Assembly (NCBI RefSeq): GCF_000310225.1
Contig: NZ_AMXF01000001.1
Location: 124,001 to 188,000 of the forward strand
Direction: 5' to 3'
Origin: Thauera phenylacetica B4P
GTDB taxonomy: Bacteria; Pseudomonadota; Gammaproteobacteria; Burkholderiales; Rhodocyclaceae
Length of the DNA stretch: 64,000 nucleotides
Both the position numbers and the translations under genes were made by a program. This document shows positions 44,184 through 53,025 of this stretch, one piece after another. Under the pieces are notes generated by a model. That model saw only the letters and a list, made by a program, of their open reading frames with translations, was not told the origin of the DNA and ran no database searches. Each line of letters opens with the position of its first letter. Positions within the stretch are counted from its first letter, which is position 1.

Positions 44184-44657
44184 CTACGCGGAAAACCAAA
44201 GCGGGAAGGCCGCGAGGAGCTGGCTGAACGTGTGCTCGGCAGTCAGTGCGGGCAATTGCTCGGTGTGGAATGCCGCCGGAATGTCGTCCTGGCTCATCTC
44301 GCCCTTGCGCACGGCACGGTTCAGCACCTCCAGGCGCTCGAGCCAGATCAGCTCGTAGCGCGCGATGGCGTCCCATTCGGCCGGCGTATTGCTCTCCAGG
44401 TCGAAGGCGTAACCGGTGGCGATCGGGTCGGTGTCCTCATAGCGCACGCACACCTCGCGGTAACTGCCGAAGTCGTGCGGGAAGGACTTGATGACCAGGC
44501 CGGCCTGGCAGTCGGCAGGGACGGGATGCAGGCGTTCCAGCATGCGCTTGAACACCTGGCATTCGCGCCGGGAGCGTTCTTCGTAGTCGGGGCGGCCCAC
44601 CTGGGCCGCGTTTTCTTCGCATGGCACGGGGCCGATGTTCATGATCTGGCTGGGCAT
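44184..44657 (-). CDS. ICE-associated hypothetical protein
   Basis: A 157-residue soluble protein (start MPSQIMNIGPVPCEENAAQVGRPDYEERSRREC). I know no function; it looks like the small conserved proteins between radC-like and sbcCD-like genes on clc-type elements. ATG 44657 is chosen because upstream codons run through a GC-rich dyad leader that recurs before other ICE genes. Two cysteines and an acidic middle (RYEDTDPIATGYAFDLES) are the main features. Confidence 0.65.
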   Translation of the reverse strand: MPSQIMNIGPVPCEENAAQVGRPDYEERSRRECQVFKRMLERLHPVPADCQAGLVIKSFPHDFGSYREVCVRYEDTDPIATGYAFDLESNTPAEWDAIARYELIWLERLEVLNRAVRKGEMSQDDIPAAFHTEQLPALTAEHTFSQLLAAFPLWFSA

Positions 44658-44681
44658 CGAGGCGGTGTCTCCAAGAAGAAC

Positions 44682-44716
44682 GGAAACACCTCCCCGCGCC
44701 GGGAACGTGTTCCCGG
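44682..44716 (-). promoter_or_regulatory. Leader dyad of ICE gene 44657
   Basis: CCGGGAAC and GTTCCCGG (44699-44716) form a dyad with a two-base centre, and a nearby GGAAACAC (44682-44689) could pair with the same arm instead. It lies 25-60 bases before the start codon. Similar structures precede the genes starting at 52686, 54932, 56325 and 57044. Confidence 0.6.
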
Positions 44717-44745
44717 GATTGCGGGGTCCGCGAGGTGCGGAAATC

Positions 44746-44770
44746 AAAGGCAGGTAACGGCTGCGCCGCC
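44746..44770 (-). repeat. 26-bp ICE box, copy 1
   Basis: Plus strand AAAGGCAGGTAACGGCTGCG, then CCGCC. It matches boxes at 52778 and 57337 with few changes and lies about 90 bases upstream of the ICE gene at 44657. Function unknown; possibly a promoter or protein-binding site. Confidence 0.5.
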
Positions 44771-45022
44771 CGGCACGCGGCCGGGTTCCCCGTCCGGGGC
44801 TGGAAGGGGGGGCGATCATCCGATCGCAAAGGATGAGGGAAGTCTGCTGGGGCTGGGTGAATCGGGCAACGGGGTGCGCGGCAAGGCGACGCGCACAGGT
44901 TCGAAGGCGCGCGATTTCCGGGTGCCGTGTGGACGTTTCTCGACAAGGCGCCACTCGCTCGCCCCTTGAAGCGGTGCGCGCCGGTGGGAAGCTGAAGGCT
45001 CTGACCTTTGGAGCCCGATGCG

Positions 45023-45411
45023 ATGTATCCCCTCTCGCTCACCTTGAAGGGCTTTCGCGGCATCCGCGATGGCCTTGGACTCGACGTACTGACCCTCGAC
45101 CTGGAGCGGCTGGCGGGCGATGCCGAACTGGTGGCGCTTTCCGGGGCTAACGGCCGCGGCAAGAGCACCATCCTCGACAACCTGCAGCCTTTCCAGACCC
45201 TGCCGTCCCGCGCGAGCCTGGCGGGGCCGGGCGGCTTCTCCTACTACGATCACGTGGTGCTGCCGGAAAGCGAGAAGGACCTGGTATGGCTGCACGAGGG
45301 GCGGCGCTTTCGCTCGCAGATCGTGATCCGCAACAACGGCCGGCGGGCGACCGATGCCTTCCTCTTCGAGGCCGATGCAGAGGGGCGTTGGCGTCCGGTG
45401 GTGCGTAACCG
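45023..45411 (+). pseudogene. SbcC-like ATPase, 5' fragment
   Basis: The first 129 codons of an SMC-like ATPase: SLTLKGFRGI, then Walker A SGANGRGKSTILDNLQPF. Translation would run into the IS66 element at 45412. The remaining two-thirds with the signature and Walker B are at 47827-49949. ATG 45023 has GGAG about nine bases upstream. Without the downstream half no functional ATPase can form. Confidence 0.8.
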
Positions 45412-45488
45412 GTCACTGAGCGGCGTTCTTTGCCCGCCCGCGCCCACGCGGAACAATCCCTCCCACATTCATCAGGGAGGAGCCGGCA

Positions 45489-45797
45489 GTGACCAGGGCG
45501 ACAGCGACCAACAACAAGTGGCGGCGGCGTAGCCGCCAGGAGTGGGAAACCGTCTTTGCGCGGTTTGCCGCGAGCGGCCTGGGGATCGAGCCGTTCTGCG
45601 CCCGCGAGGGGCTCAGCGAGTCGAGCTTCCGGCGCTGGCGTAGCCTGCTGGGCGAGCCGAGTACGCAGCCTGCCGCGCCGGCGATGGAGGCCACTGGCTT
45701 CGTCGACGCCGGCACGCTCAAACTCGGCGGCACGGGCCGCCTCGAACTGCGGCTCGACCTGGGCGACGGCGTGATCCTTCACCTGTCGCGCGGCTGA
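45489..45797 (+). CDS. tnpA: IS66 accessory protein TnpA
   Basis: A 102-residue small HTH protein (WETVFARFAASGLGIEPFCAREGLSESSFRRWR), the first gene of IS66 elements, needed for transposition though not itself the recombinase. Its stop overlaps the tnpB start (TGATG). Confidence 0.9.
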   Translation: MTRATATNNKWRRRSRQEWETVFARFAASGLGIEPFCAREGLSESSFRRWRSLLGEPSTQPAAPAMEATGFVDAGTLKLGGTGRLELRLDLGDGVILHLSRG

Positions 45798-46156
45798 TGT
45801 TCTTCCCCGAAGGCGCCGTCCGCGTCCATGTCTATGGCCGCCCGGTCGACATGCGCAAATCCTTCGACGGCCTGTACGCGCTCACGCGCCAGGCGCTCGG
45901 CTGCGATCCGCTGTCGGGCGAGCTGTTCGTGTTCATCAACCGGCGTGGCACGCAGATGAAGGTGCTGTACTGGGACCGCACCGGATTCTGCGTGTGGGCC
46001 AAGCGTCTCGAGCAGGGGCGCTTCGTGTCGAACTGGGCGCAGGTCCGCACGCGCCAGATGGACTGGACCGGGCTCAAGCTCTTGCTCGAAGGCATCGAGC
46101 CGGCCCGCACCAAGCGCCGTTTCAGATTGCCCCAGAACGCCGTGAAACCCGCATGA
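45797..46156 (+). CDS. tnpB: IS66 accessory protein TnpB
   Basis: A 119-residue protein of the IS66 Orf2 family with the diagnostic VHVYGRPVDMRKSFDGLYAL and FVFINRRGTQMKVLYWDRTGF blocks. The role in transposition is established for the family but mechanistically unclear. It is complete and coupled to tnpA. Confidence 0.93.
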   Translation: MFFPEGAVRVHVYGRPVDMRKSFDGLYALTRQALGCDPLSGELFVFINRRGTQMKVLYWDRTGFCVWAKRLEQGRFVSNWAQVRTRQMDWTGLKLLLEGIEPARTKRRFRLPQNAVKPA

Positions 46157-46185
46157 ATGCTGGGCTCTACGGTAAAATATGCGCC

Positions 46186-47805
46186 ATGTCCGCACCGCAC
46201 TGCACCCCCGTTCCGACCCTTGCCGAGGCCGCCCAGTGGGCGCCCGAGCAGATCGTCGGACTGGCACAGGCGAACGTCGCCTTGCAGCGCGACATGGATG
46301 CGATGCGGCTCGAGTTTGCGGCACTCAAGCATCAGCTCGAGTGGTTCCGCCGCCAGCTCTTTGGCCAGAAGAGCGAGAAGCGCGTGGTGTCACCCGACAC
46401 CACGCAGATGTATCTGGGCGAGTTGCCGATCCCCGACACGCCGCCCGACACCCCCGCCAAGACCGTGGCGGGACACACCCGTCGTGCGTCGCGCACCGAC
46501 TTCGCCCAGAGCAAGGACGAATCGGCGCTGTTCTTTGACGAGACGCGCGTCCCGGTCGAGACGATCACGCTCGCCAACCCCGAGACCGAGGGCCTCACCG
46601 CCGAACAGTTCGAGGTGATCGGCGAGAAGGTGAGCCATCGCCTGGCGCAGCGCCCGGGCAGCTACGTGATCCTCAAGTACGTGCGCCCGGTCATCAAGCG
46701 CCGCGACACGCAGACGATCCACTGCCCGGCGGCCCCCGCCGGGGTGATCGACGGCAGCCGCGCCGACGTGAGCTTCGTCGCCGGGCTCATCACAGACAAG
46801 TTCTGCTACCACCAGCCGCTGTACCGCCAGCATCAGCGGCTCGGGGACAACGGCATCCGGGTCTCGCGCCCGTGGCTCACGCAGCTCACCCACGCGGCGC
46901 TCGCGCTGCTCGAGCCGGTCTTTACGGCCCAGCTCGACTCGATCCGCGCAAGTCGCATCAAGGCGATGGACGAGACCCCGATCAAGGCCGGGCGCGCCAG
47001 CCCGGGGAAGATGAAGGGCGGCTACTTCTGGCCGGTGTATGGCGAGCGCGACGAAATCTGCTTCGCCTATCACGAGGGGCGTAGTGGCAAGCACATCGCG
47101 CAGACCCTGGGGACCGACCCACCGCCCGAGGGGGCGGTGCTGCTCACCGACGGCTACGCGGCCTACGAACGTTACGCACAAAAATGCGGGCTCACGCGCG
47201 CGCAATGCTGGGCGCACTCGAGAAGAAAGTTCTTCGAGGCCCAGTCGATCGAGCCCGAACGGGCGGCGCAGGCACTGGAGATGATCGGCCAGCTCTACGC
47301 GGTAGAGCAGCACATCCGTGAGGCACAGCTCGTCGGCGAGGCACGCCGCGCATACCGGCTCGCCCAGGCCAAGCCGATGGTCGACCGGTTCTTCGACTGG
47401 GTCGACACCCAATTCGAATCCCACGGTCTGCTGCCGAGCTCACCGCTAACCACTGCCCTGGCCTACGTGCGTGAGCGCCGGGCCGCCCTCGAGGTCTACC
47501 TCGCCGACCCCGAGGTGCCGATCGACACCAACCACCTCGAGCGGGCGCTACGCGTAGTGCCGATGGGCCGCCGCAACTGGCTCTTCTGCTGGACCGAGGT
47601 CGGCGCGAAATACGTGGGGATCGCGCAGAGCCTGATCGCCACCTGTCGCCTGCACGACATCGACCCCTATGCCTATCTGGTCGATGTGCTCCAGCGCGTC
47701 GGCCAGCACCCTGCCGCCGATGTCGCGCAACTCACCCCAAGGCTGTGGAAGCAACACTTCGCGGCCAATCCGCTTCGATCCGATCTCCACCCGCGCTCGA
47801 AGTAG
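46186..47805 (+). CDS. tnpC: IS66 transposase TnpC
   Basis: A 539-residue transposase: N-terminal coiled coil (VALQRDMDAMRLEFAALKHQLEWFRRQLFG), zinc-binding middle, then the DDE region with KAMDETPIKAG, LLTDGYAAYERYA and DTNHLERALRVVPMGRRNW. It looks intact. ATG 46186 is taken because the coiled coil follows closely. The next few bases after the stop form the right terminal repeat. Confidence 0.92.
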   Translation: MSAPHCTPVPTLAEAAQWAPEQIVGLAQANVALQRDMDAMRLEFAALKHQLEWFRRQLFGQKSEKRVVSPDTTQMYLGELPIPDTPPDTPAKTVAGHTRRASRTDFAQSKDESALFFDETRVPVETITLANPETEGLTAEQFEVIGEKVSHRLAQRPGSYVILKYVRPVIKRRDTQTIHCPAAPAGVIDGSRADVSFVAGLITDKFCYHQPLYRQHQRLGDNGIRVSRPWLTQLTHAALALLEPVFTAQLDSIRASRIKAMDETPIKAGRASPGKMKGGYFWPVYGERDEICFAYHEGRSGKHIAQTLGTDPPPEGAVLLTDGYAAYERYAQKCGLTRAQCWAHSRRKFFEAQSIEPERAAQALEMIGQLYAVEQHIREAQLVGEARRAYRLAQAKPMVDRFFDWVDTQFESHGLLPSSPLTTALAYVRERRAALEVYLADPEVPIDTNHLERALRVVPMGRRNWLFCWTEVGAKYVGIAQSLIATCRLHDIDPYAYLVDVLQRVGQHPAADVAQLTPRLWKQHFAANPLRSDLHPRSK

Positions 47806-47826
47806 GCAAGAACGCCGCTCGGTTAC

Positions 47827-49949
47827 CGCTTACGGTGGTGCTGCCGGATGGCACCCTGTCCGATGGCAAGACCGGCACCTACAACCGCTGTGTCGAACAC
47901 TTGCTGGGTAGCGCCGAGACCTTCTTCACCTCTGCCTTCAGTGCCCAGGGCAAGCGCCAGCTGAGCGCCTACCAGAACAGCGAGATCAAAACCCTGCTCG
48001 CCGACCTGCTGGGGCAGGAGCACATCCGGAACGAAGGGAAGAAGGCTGCGCAGGTGGTCGACCTGCTGAAGGCTGGTCTGGTCGCCATGCGCCAGCAACA
48101 GGCGAGCCTGGACGAACAGCTCCTGCGCCTGCAGGATGAGTACCAGTCCTTGGGAGACACCGGCACGCGCATCGCCACACAGGCGCGTGCCCGGGTGGAG
48201 GCCCTGCGTGTGCAGGAAGCTGCCCACACGCATCTGGCCCGCCAGCAAGCGGTCTTCGATCAGGCGCGGGGCCTCGAAGCCCGGCGCACCCAGTTGAATG
48301 GCGAGCGCAGTGCCTTGATCGGCACGGGCAAACAGGTGATCGAGGTCATCGCCGACCAGGCGCAAGCTCAGCGACAACGCTTGGTGCGCCTCGAACAGCG
48401 CATCGCCCACCGCAAGGCGCAACGGTCGGCACAACTCCAGACCCTCGACCGCCAGCGTCGGCAATGCGACACGGTGCTTCTGGGCGAGGCGGCAGTGCGG
48501 CGCGCAGGCCGTCGGCTGTCGCTGGCAGAATCCGTGGCGGCCCGCCGCGCCGAGCGGTTGCAGTCTGCACGCCATCAGGTGCAGGAACTCAGCCGATGCA
48601 CGGCCGCATGGGAGTCGGCCAGGCAGCGCCTGAAGGCGATCGAGCGTGAGGCGGGGCAGGCCGCTCTGAGGGCGGAGGATCTGGCGCGCCGGTTCGGGCT
48701 CGCACGGGAGGTGCCTTGCGCCGGGACCGACCTGCAGGGGCGGTGCAAGCTCCTGGGCGACGCCCGCGAGGCGCAGGGGTTGATGCCCAGCGCCCAGGGG
48801 GCGATCCGGCGCTTGTCCGCCGACAAGGCGGATGTCCAGCGGCAACTGAGCGAGCACGAGACGCAGCGTCGGGCCCTGACGCAGGCGCCCCAGGTGTTGG
48901 CGCATGCCGAGCGGCGGGAAGCCATCGCCCGCGATCGGGCAACCCGGTACGGCAGGTTGGCCGCCCGGATGGGCGAGATTCAGCAGACACTGACCCGACG
49001 CAACGACATCGAGCGGGAACTGGCAGCGCTGACGCAAGCCGGAAGCCAGGACGGCGAGACCGATGAGGAACATGCCGAGCGCCTCGACATCAGGGCGACG
49101 CTAAAGGCGCTGGAAGCACAGCACGAGCAGCAGGCCAAGCACTACCGACAGGGGCTCGATCGGCTGGATGAGGCACTGGCAGCCTTGCCGCCGGCCTTCG
49201 ACGGACGGGTTCTGTCCGAGGCGGAGCGAACCCTGGCCGCAGCGCAGGCTGCATTCGCCGAGGCCGAGCGCGCCCACCTGCAAGCGGTGCGGGATGCCGA
49301 AAGGCGGACCGCCCTGGACCGCCAGCTCCGGGACAGGAAGCGGGAGCGGGCGGATGCAGCGGCACGCATCGCCCAGGTGGAGGCGCAGCTGGGCAACTGG
49401 AGCCTGCTGGTCAAGTGCCTGGGCAACGATGGCCTGATCGCGCTGGCGATCGACGATGCGGGGCCCGCCCTCGCGGGCCTTGCCAACGACCTGCTGTTGG
49501 CGAGCTACGGCCCGAGGTTCACGGTCTCACTGCTGACCCAGGTGGAGAACCGCAAGGGCGAGCAGCGCGAGGGCTTCGTCATCGAAGTCCACGACGGGGA
49601 GTCCGGGCAGAGCAAGCGGGTCGAGCAGATGAGCGGTGGGGAGAGGATCTGGGTGAACGAGTGCCTGGTGCGTGCGGTCGCCCTGTACCTGTCGCAGAAC
49701 AGTGGCCGCTGTTACGGCACGCTCTTCAGCGACGAGGCCGATGGCGCTCTGGACCCGGCGCGCAAGCGCATGTTCATGGCGATGAAGCGCGAGGTGCTGC
49801 GCCTGGGTGGGTATGCGCGGGAGATCTTCATCTCCCAGACGCCGGAACTGACGTCCATGGCCGACGCGGTGATCAATCTGGACGCCTGGGGGCCTCCAAC
49901 GATGAAAGCGTCGGCCCCGCCAGCTGAGCCGGAGTATCAAGGGGCATGA
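47827..49949 (+). pseudogene. SbcC-like ATPase, 3' fragment
   Basis: About 707 codons: a long coiled coil rich in Arg, Gln, Ala and Leu (about 48000-49400), then YGPRFTVSLLTQVENRKG, MSGGERIWVNECLVRAVALYL (ABC signature) and TLFSDEADGALDP (Walker B), ending near 49949. A zinc-hook CxxC is not obvious; CAGTDLQGRC in the coiled-coil middle could serve. Together with the 5' fragment it formed an SMC/Rad50-like partner of the SbcD protein at 40030. Internal restarts are possible but the ATPase would lack Walker A. Confidence 0.8.
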
Positions 49950-49984
49950 TGGGCGTCACGGCTGGTTACAGAATGGACAACTGA

Positions 49985-50000
49985 TGCCGGTTTTCCGGCA
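49985..50000. other. Short perfect hairpin after the sbcC remnant
   Basis: TGCCGG-TTTT-CCGGCA, a six-pair stem with a four-base loop, without a following T-run. It may be a weak terminator or only structure. Confidence 0.3.
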
Positions 50001-50079
50001 AATTGTGAACATGTAAGTTATTGTCGCTGCTTGGAAAAATGGAATTTCTATGGGGTGAGTGTTAAAATTGAACTTGTGA

Positions 50080-50089
50080 CCTTGCAAGG
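50080..50089. promoter_or_regulatory. Palindrome before the toxin-antitoxin pair
   Basis: CCTTGCAAGG is a perfect ten-base palindrome ending nine bases before the antitoxin ATG at 50099, with TTAAAAT (-10-like) just upstream. Antitoxin autorepression through this site is plausible. Confidence 0.4.
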
Positions 50090-50098
50090 GGTGTTCGT

Positions 50099-50782
50099 AT
50101 GAAGTTGGAGGATCGGATGCGCCAGTCGATCAGGCGTCGATCAGGCTCCGTCGTGCTTCGCTCGGAAGTTGCTGCTCTAGGGAGTCGGACGCAGGTGACG
50201 CATGCTCTGGGAGCTCTGTTGCGCGATGGGGAGTTGCTCCGTCTTGCAAATGGCGTCTATGCCAAGGCGAAGCGCGAAAGCCCGAGCGGGCGAGTACGTC
50301 CCCTTGGAAATCTGGAGGAAATCGTTCGCGAGACGGCCCAGAAGTGGGGGTTGGTTCTGCGAGGGATGGTGTCCTGCAATGAAGCTGGCGGAACTGAAGA
50401 TGGTGCAGTGGCTCTCGTGGCGGAGACCGATTCGCCGAGGATCTCGCGCAGGCTGGTGATTGATGGACAGCTCGTCAAATTCCGAAGCCGTCGTCGAAAG
50501 CATCGTGAAGTCGAGGCGCATCGGTCGCTGGCGATCCCGGCGTCGGGCGTCGCGCGCTTCGTTCAAGACCTCGCGCGTCGACTCGAGGTGGCCTACGTCC
50601 CGAGCTCGATGGATCAGTGGGCGGAGACGGTCACGAATCTGGCTGGCGATGAGGTCAGGTCAGACACTACTCAGGATTTGCTCGTTGCACTCAAGCGGGC
50701 TGGAAAGCTGTCCAAGGAGGAGGTGGCAGCACTGACGGTCAACCACCTCCGGGAGCGTAAGCAGAATGTTCGACCCGTTTAA
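50099..50782 (+). CDS. DUF6088/AbiEi-like antitoxin-type regulator
   Basis: A 227-residue protein with an N-terminal winged helix (SGSVVLRSEVAALGSRTQVTHALGALLRDGELLRLANGVYAKAKRE), the pattern of DUF6088/AbiEi antitoxin-like regulators. It overlaps the Fic gene by 17 bases, so both are translated together in fixed ratio. Neutralising the Fic protein and repressing the operon are the likely jobs. Family assignment is from motif recall. Confidence 0.68.
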   Translation: MKLEDRMRQSIRRRSGSVVLRSEVAALGSRTQVTHALGALLRDGELLRLANGVYAKAKRESPSGRVRPLGNLEEIVRETAQKWGLVLRGMVSCNEAGGTEDGAVALVAETDSPRISRRLVIDGQLVKFRSRRRKHREVEAHRSLAIPASGVARFVQDLARRLEVAYVPSSMDQWAETVTNLAGDEVRSDTTQDLLVALKRAGKLSKEEVAALTVNHLRERKQNVRPV

Positions 50783-51500
50783 GGACTTCGACCAGGCCGG
50801 CTACCTTCGAAACCTGTACGGCGAGAAGGATCCTCAGATCGTGCGGGGGCTGGAGCACACCTTGTTTCGAACTGGGTTGGACGAGGCGCTCGCCCACGTT
50901 GCGAAGCGCCGGACGCTCGGATACTCAGACTTCCTTGCCGTTCATCGAATCCTGTTTTCGGCGTTTTATCCTTCGGCCGGGCAGGATCGTGCAGCGACTG
51001 TGCCCAACATCGCGGTTTCCAAAGGCAACACCGTGTTTGCCCATCCTCTTGATGCTCGACGGGCGGTTGAGGAGGGATTGCGCATCGGGCAAGACAAGGC
51101 TGCCTTGCGGCAGCACCCGGGCGAGGTCATGGGATGGTTCGCCTACGGTCACCCCTTTCTCGATGGCAATGGTCGGACGATGCTGATCATCCACAGCGAA
51201 CTCTGCCATCGAGCTGGTTTTTGCATTGAGTGGCAGCGCACTCGCAAAACGGAGTACCTTGCGGCGCTGAACGCGGAGATCGCATCTCCCGGGCAAGGCC
51301 TCTTGGACGGTTACCTGTTGAGCTTTGTCGGTGCCGCATGCGAACGCCAACTGTGGGGTGGGGCCATCGACGGCATCCGAGGGCTGGATGGGCGGAGTAT
51401 CGAGGACGCGGTCGATGGCGAGTACACCGACGTGCGTGTCATGCAGAAGTACCAAGCGTTTGAAATGAGCCGAGCCATGTCCAAGGCCGACCGGCGTTGA
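50766..51500 (+). CDS. fic: Fic-domain toxin (putative AMP-transferase)
   Basis: A 244-residue protein with the complete Fic loop HPFLDGNGR at residues 129-137, preceded by FAYGHP, with an upstream beta flap (PNIAVSKGNTVFAH). Fic enzymes transfer AMP or related groups to a hydroxyl of a target protein. An inhibitory (S/T)xxxE(G/N) helix is not obvious within the protein, so inhibition would have to come from the overlapping upstream gene. As cargo on a conjugative element it would stabilise the element or defend it from phage. Confidence 0.85.
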   Translation: MFDPFKDFDQAGYLRNLYGEKDPQIVRGLEHTLFRTGLDEALAHVAKRRTLGYSDFLAVHRILFSAFYPSAGQDRAATVPNIAVSKGNTVFAHPLDARRAVEEGLRIGQDKAALRQHPGEVMGWFAYGHPFLDGNGRTMLIIHSELCHRAGFCIEWQRTRKTEYLAALNAEIASPGQGLLDGYLLSFVGAACERQLWGGAIDGIRGLDGRSIEDAVDGEYTDVRVMQKYQAFEMSRAMSKADRR

Positions 51501-51616
51501 TCGTCCGGCTGGCTGGAGTCCCGTTGGCACCATGTCCATTGCGGATAGCGCAGCCTTTCATGCCAGGGCGCAGGCCCTCTCTACTTCTCGTTGATTCCCG
51601 GACATCGCTGTTGAAC

Positions 51617-51651
51617 GGAAAAAGAAAACCGCCTTGGCGAACCAAGGCGGT
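51617..51651 (-). terminator. Rho-independent terminator of the radC operon
   Basis: ACCGCCTTGG-CGAA-CCAAGGCGGT (51628-51651) is a perfect ten-pair stem. On the minus strand it is followed by TTTTCTTTTT, so it ends the leftward radC and zinc-ribbon transcript. Confidence 0.85.
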
Positions 51652-51762
51652 GAAAGGTCTGCTTGCTACAGGGAGGAGATGGCAGGGAGGTGCAGACCTG
51701 GCCGTCGAATTATCACCTTGATTCCGCGACGCACAGACTGGGAGTTCCTTGTCGTGGGGGCA

Positions 51763-51954
51763 TCATGGTTGATGCTCCGGGCGTGTCAGAGGAGGGGGGT
51801 GATGAACCTCGGCTCGCCTGGGCTTGCGCCGAGCGGCCTTGCTGAAGTCCATGCCGCAATCCCGGCAGCGGAACCAGCGCAGGTTGCCGAGCTGGCCCAG
51901 CGCGACGCCGGGGCCAGCGCACATAGGGCAGGAGGGAGGAATGCGTGTGCTCAT
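51763..51954 (-). CDS. Small zinc-ribbon protein downstream of radC
   Basis: A 63-residue protein with two CxxC pairs (CPMCAGPG and FRCRDCGMDF), a zinc ribbon, and a basic tail. It begins four bases after the radC stop and ends before a strong terminator, so it is the last gene of that operon. Similar small ribbons accompany radC on ICEs; function unknown. Confidence 0.65.
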   Translation of the reverse strand: MSTRIPPSCPMCAGPGVALGQLGNLRWFRCRDCGMDFSKAARRKPRRAEVHHPPPLTRPEHQP

Positions 51955-51957
51955 CGC

Positions 51958-52686
51958 TCAGATCAACCCGTGTTCGGCAAACGAGTAGTGCCCCTCTGCG
52001 GCCACGATGAAGTGGTCGATGACGCGGACGTCGATGAGCGCCAGGCTGGTCTTCAACTGCTGGGTGATCCGCTGATCTGCCATGCTGGGCTCCAGGCCAC
52101 CGCTGGGGTGGTTGTGCGCCAGGGCCAGGGCCGCAGCCCCGTGGGCAAGTGCCTGTTTCAGGACCTCTCGGGGATACACGCTGACCTGGGTGAGCGTCCC
52201 CCGAAAGAGCTGCTCGACAGTGATCAGCCGATGTTGGGAATTCAGGTAAATGACGAGGAAGACCTCGTAGTCCAGCCCCGCGCAATGCAGGCGCAACCAT
52301 TCGGCCAGTTGCTTGGGTGAATCCATCACCGGACGTCCCTGCAGGTCAGTCAGCATGTCGCGGCACAGCAGTTCCCGTGCAGCGAGCAGGCGCCGGGTGA
52401 TCCCGGCTTCCAGGGCGGCCGGCAAGGCCAGTGGGAGACTTGCGTCGCAGGCTTGGCTCAGCTCACCTGATCCGATGGGAGGCATGGGGGCAAGGAGTTC
52501 GCCCAATAGCCTGGCGCGGCTGAGCTGTCGTGGGTCGAAGCCGGTGCCTGCGGTGGGTGCGTCTGTCGGTGTGGCGACGCAGGCTGTCGCTGCGGGTTTC
52601 GGCGCGGTTCCGCCGATCACCGACTTGATGGCGTTGCGGATCGCTGCGGTCAGCACGGTCCAAAGATCCATGCGAAGGTTGCTCAT
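51958..52686 (-). CDS. radC: RadC-like JAMM domain protein
   Basis: A 242-residue protein with the RadC/JAMM motif: His191-x-His193-Pro-Ser (HNHPSGG) and Asp204 (PSMADQRITQQL). The N-terminal HhH part of chromosomal RadC is replaced by an unrelated segment, as in the shorter RadC copies on mobile elements; the chromosomal function is itself unclear. AGGAG lies six bases before ATG 52686, behind one of the leader dyads described at 52705. Confidence 0.85.
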   Translation of the reverse strand: MSNLRMDLWTVLTAAIRNAIKSVIGGTAPKPAATACVATPTDAPTAGTGFDPRQLSRARLLGELLAPMPPIGSGELSQACDASLPLALPAALEAGITRRLLAARELLCRDMLTDLQGRPVMDSPKQLAEWLRLHCAGLDYEVFLVIYLNSQHRLITVEQLFRGTLTQVSVYPREVLKQALAHGAAALALAHNHPSGGLEPSMADQRITQQLKTSLALIDVRVIDHFIVAAEGHYSFAEHGLI

Positions 52687-52704
52687 GGTGTTCTCCTGAT
52701 GGAC

Positions 52705-52739
52705 GGAACACCAGACCTCCCTCGGGACCGGTGTCCCGA
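52705..52739 (-). promoter_or_regulatory. Leader dyad of radC
   Basis: TCGGGAC-CGGT-GTCCCGA (52722-52739) is a seven-pair dyad; GGAACACC (52705-52712) nearer the gene could pair with GGTGTCCC (52730-52737) with one mismatch, so two exclusive folds are possible. It lies 19-53 bases upstream of the start. Confidence 0.6.
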
Positions 52740-52777
52740 ATGGATGGGAGGAACCAGCCGCGTGCGCGGCCGGTACG

Positions 52778-52803
52778 AAAGGGCAGGTGACGACTGCGAC
52801 GCC
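52778..52803 (-). repeat. 26-bp ICE box, copy 2
   Basis: Plus strand AAAGGGCAGGTGACGACTGC, then GACGCC. It is the second of three similar boxes (others at 44746 and 57337), again about 90 bases upstream of a start codon on the minus strand. Confidence 0.5.
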
Positions 52804-52970
52804 GGGCGTACCCGGAATGGCTCCGCGATGGAGCGCGAGTGATGAGGCATTGTCTCGCGGCGAGGGTGGGTTCGTGATGGGGGAGGGCGAAACGCCATCC
52901 GCAATGCGTGGCAAGTGAAGACGCTTGCGGCTGACGTGACCATCGTTTTCAGGAGCCGCATCTTTCCGCA

Positions 52971-53011
52971 CAAAAAGCGGCCCCGACCACCCGTGTGGGG
53001 AGTCGGGGCCG
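52971..53011 (-). terminator. Rho-independent terminator of the 53-55.6 kb ICE operon
   Basis: CGGCCCCGAC (52978-52987) and GTCGGGGCCG (53002-53011) are perfect ten-base arms. On the minus strand a TTTTTG run follows. It closes the leftward transcript carrying the genes at 55626, 54932 and 53697. Confidence 0.85.
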
Positions 53012-53025
53012 TAAAGTGAGGGCAG

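Larger units (their letters stand above)
45412..47826 (+). mobile_element. IS66-family insertion sequence
   Basis: A 2415-bp element with all three IS66 genes and terminal inverted repeats GTCACTGAGCGGCGTTCTT (45412-45430) and GTAACCGAGCGGCGTTCTT (complement of 47808-47826), 17 of 19 matching. IS66 elements normally duplicate 8 bp, but the flanks CGTAACCG and CGCTTACG are not identical, so the insertion may have been followed by a local deletion or rearrangement. It splits the SbcC-like gene. Confidence 0.9.

Noticed and set aside
45404-47834. 8-bp target duplication of the IS66 element
   Set aside because: Left CGTAACCG and right CGCTTACG match at only four of eight positions, so no duplication is claimed.
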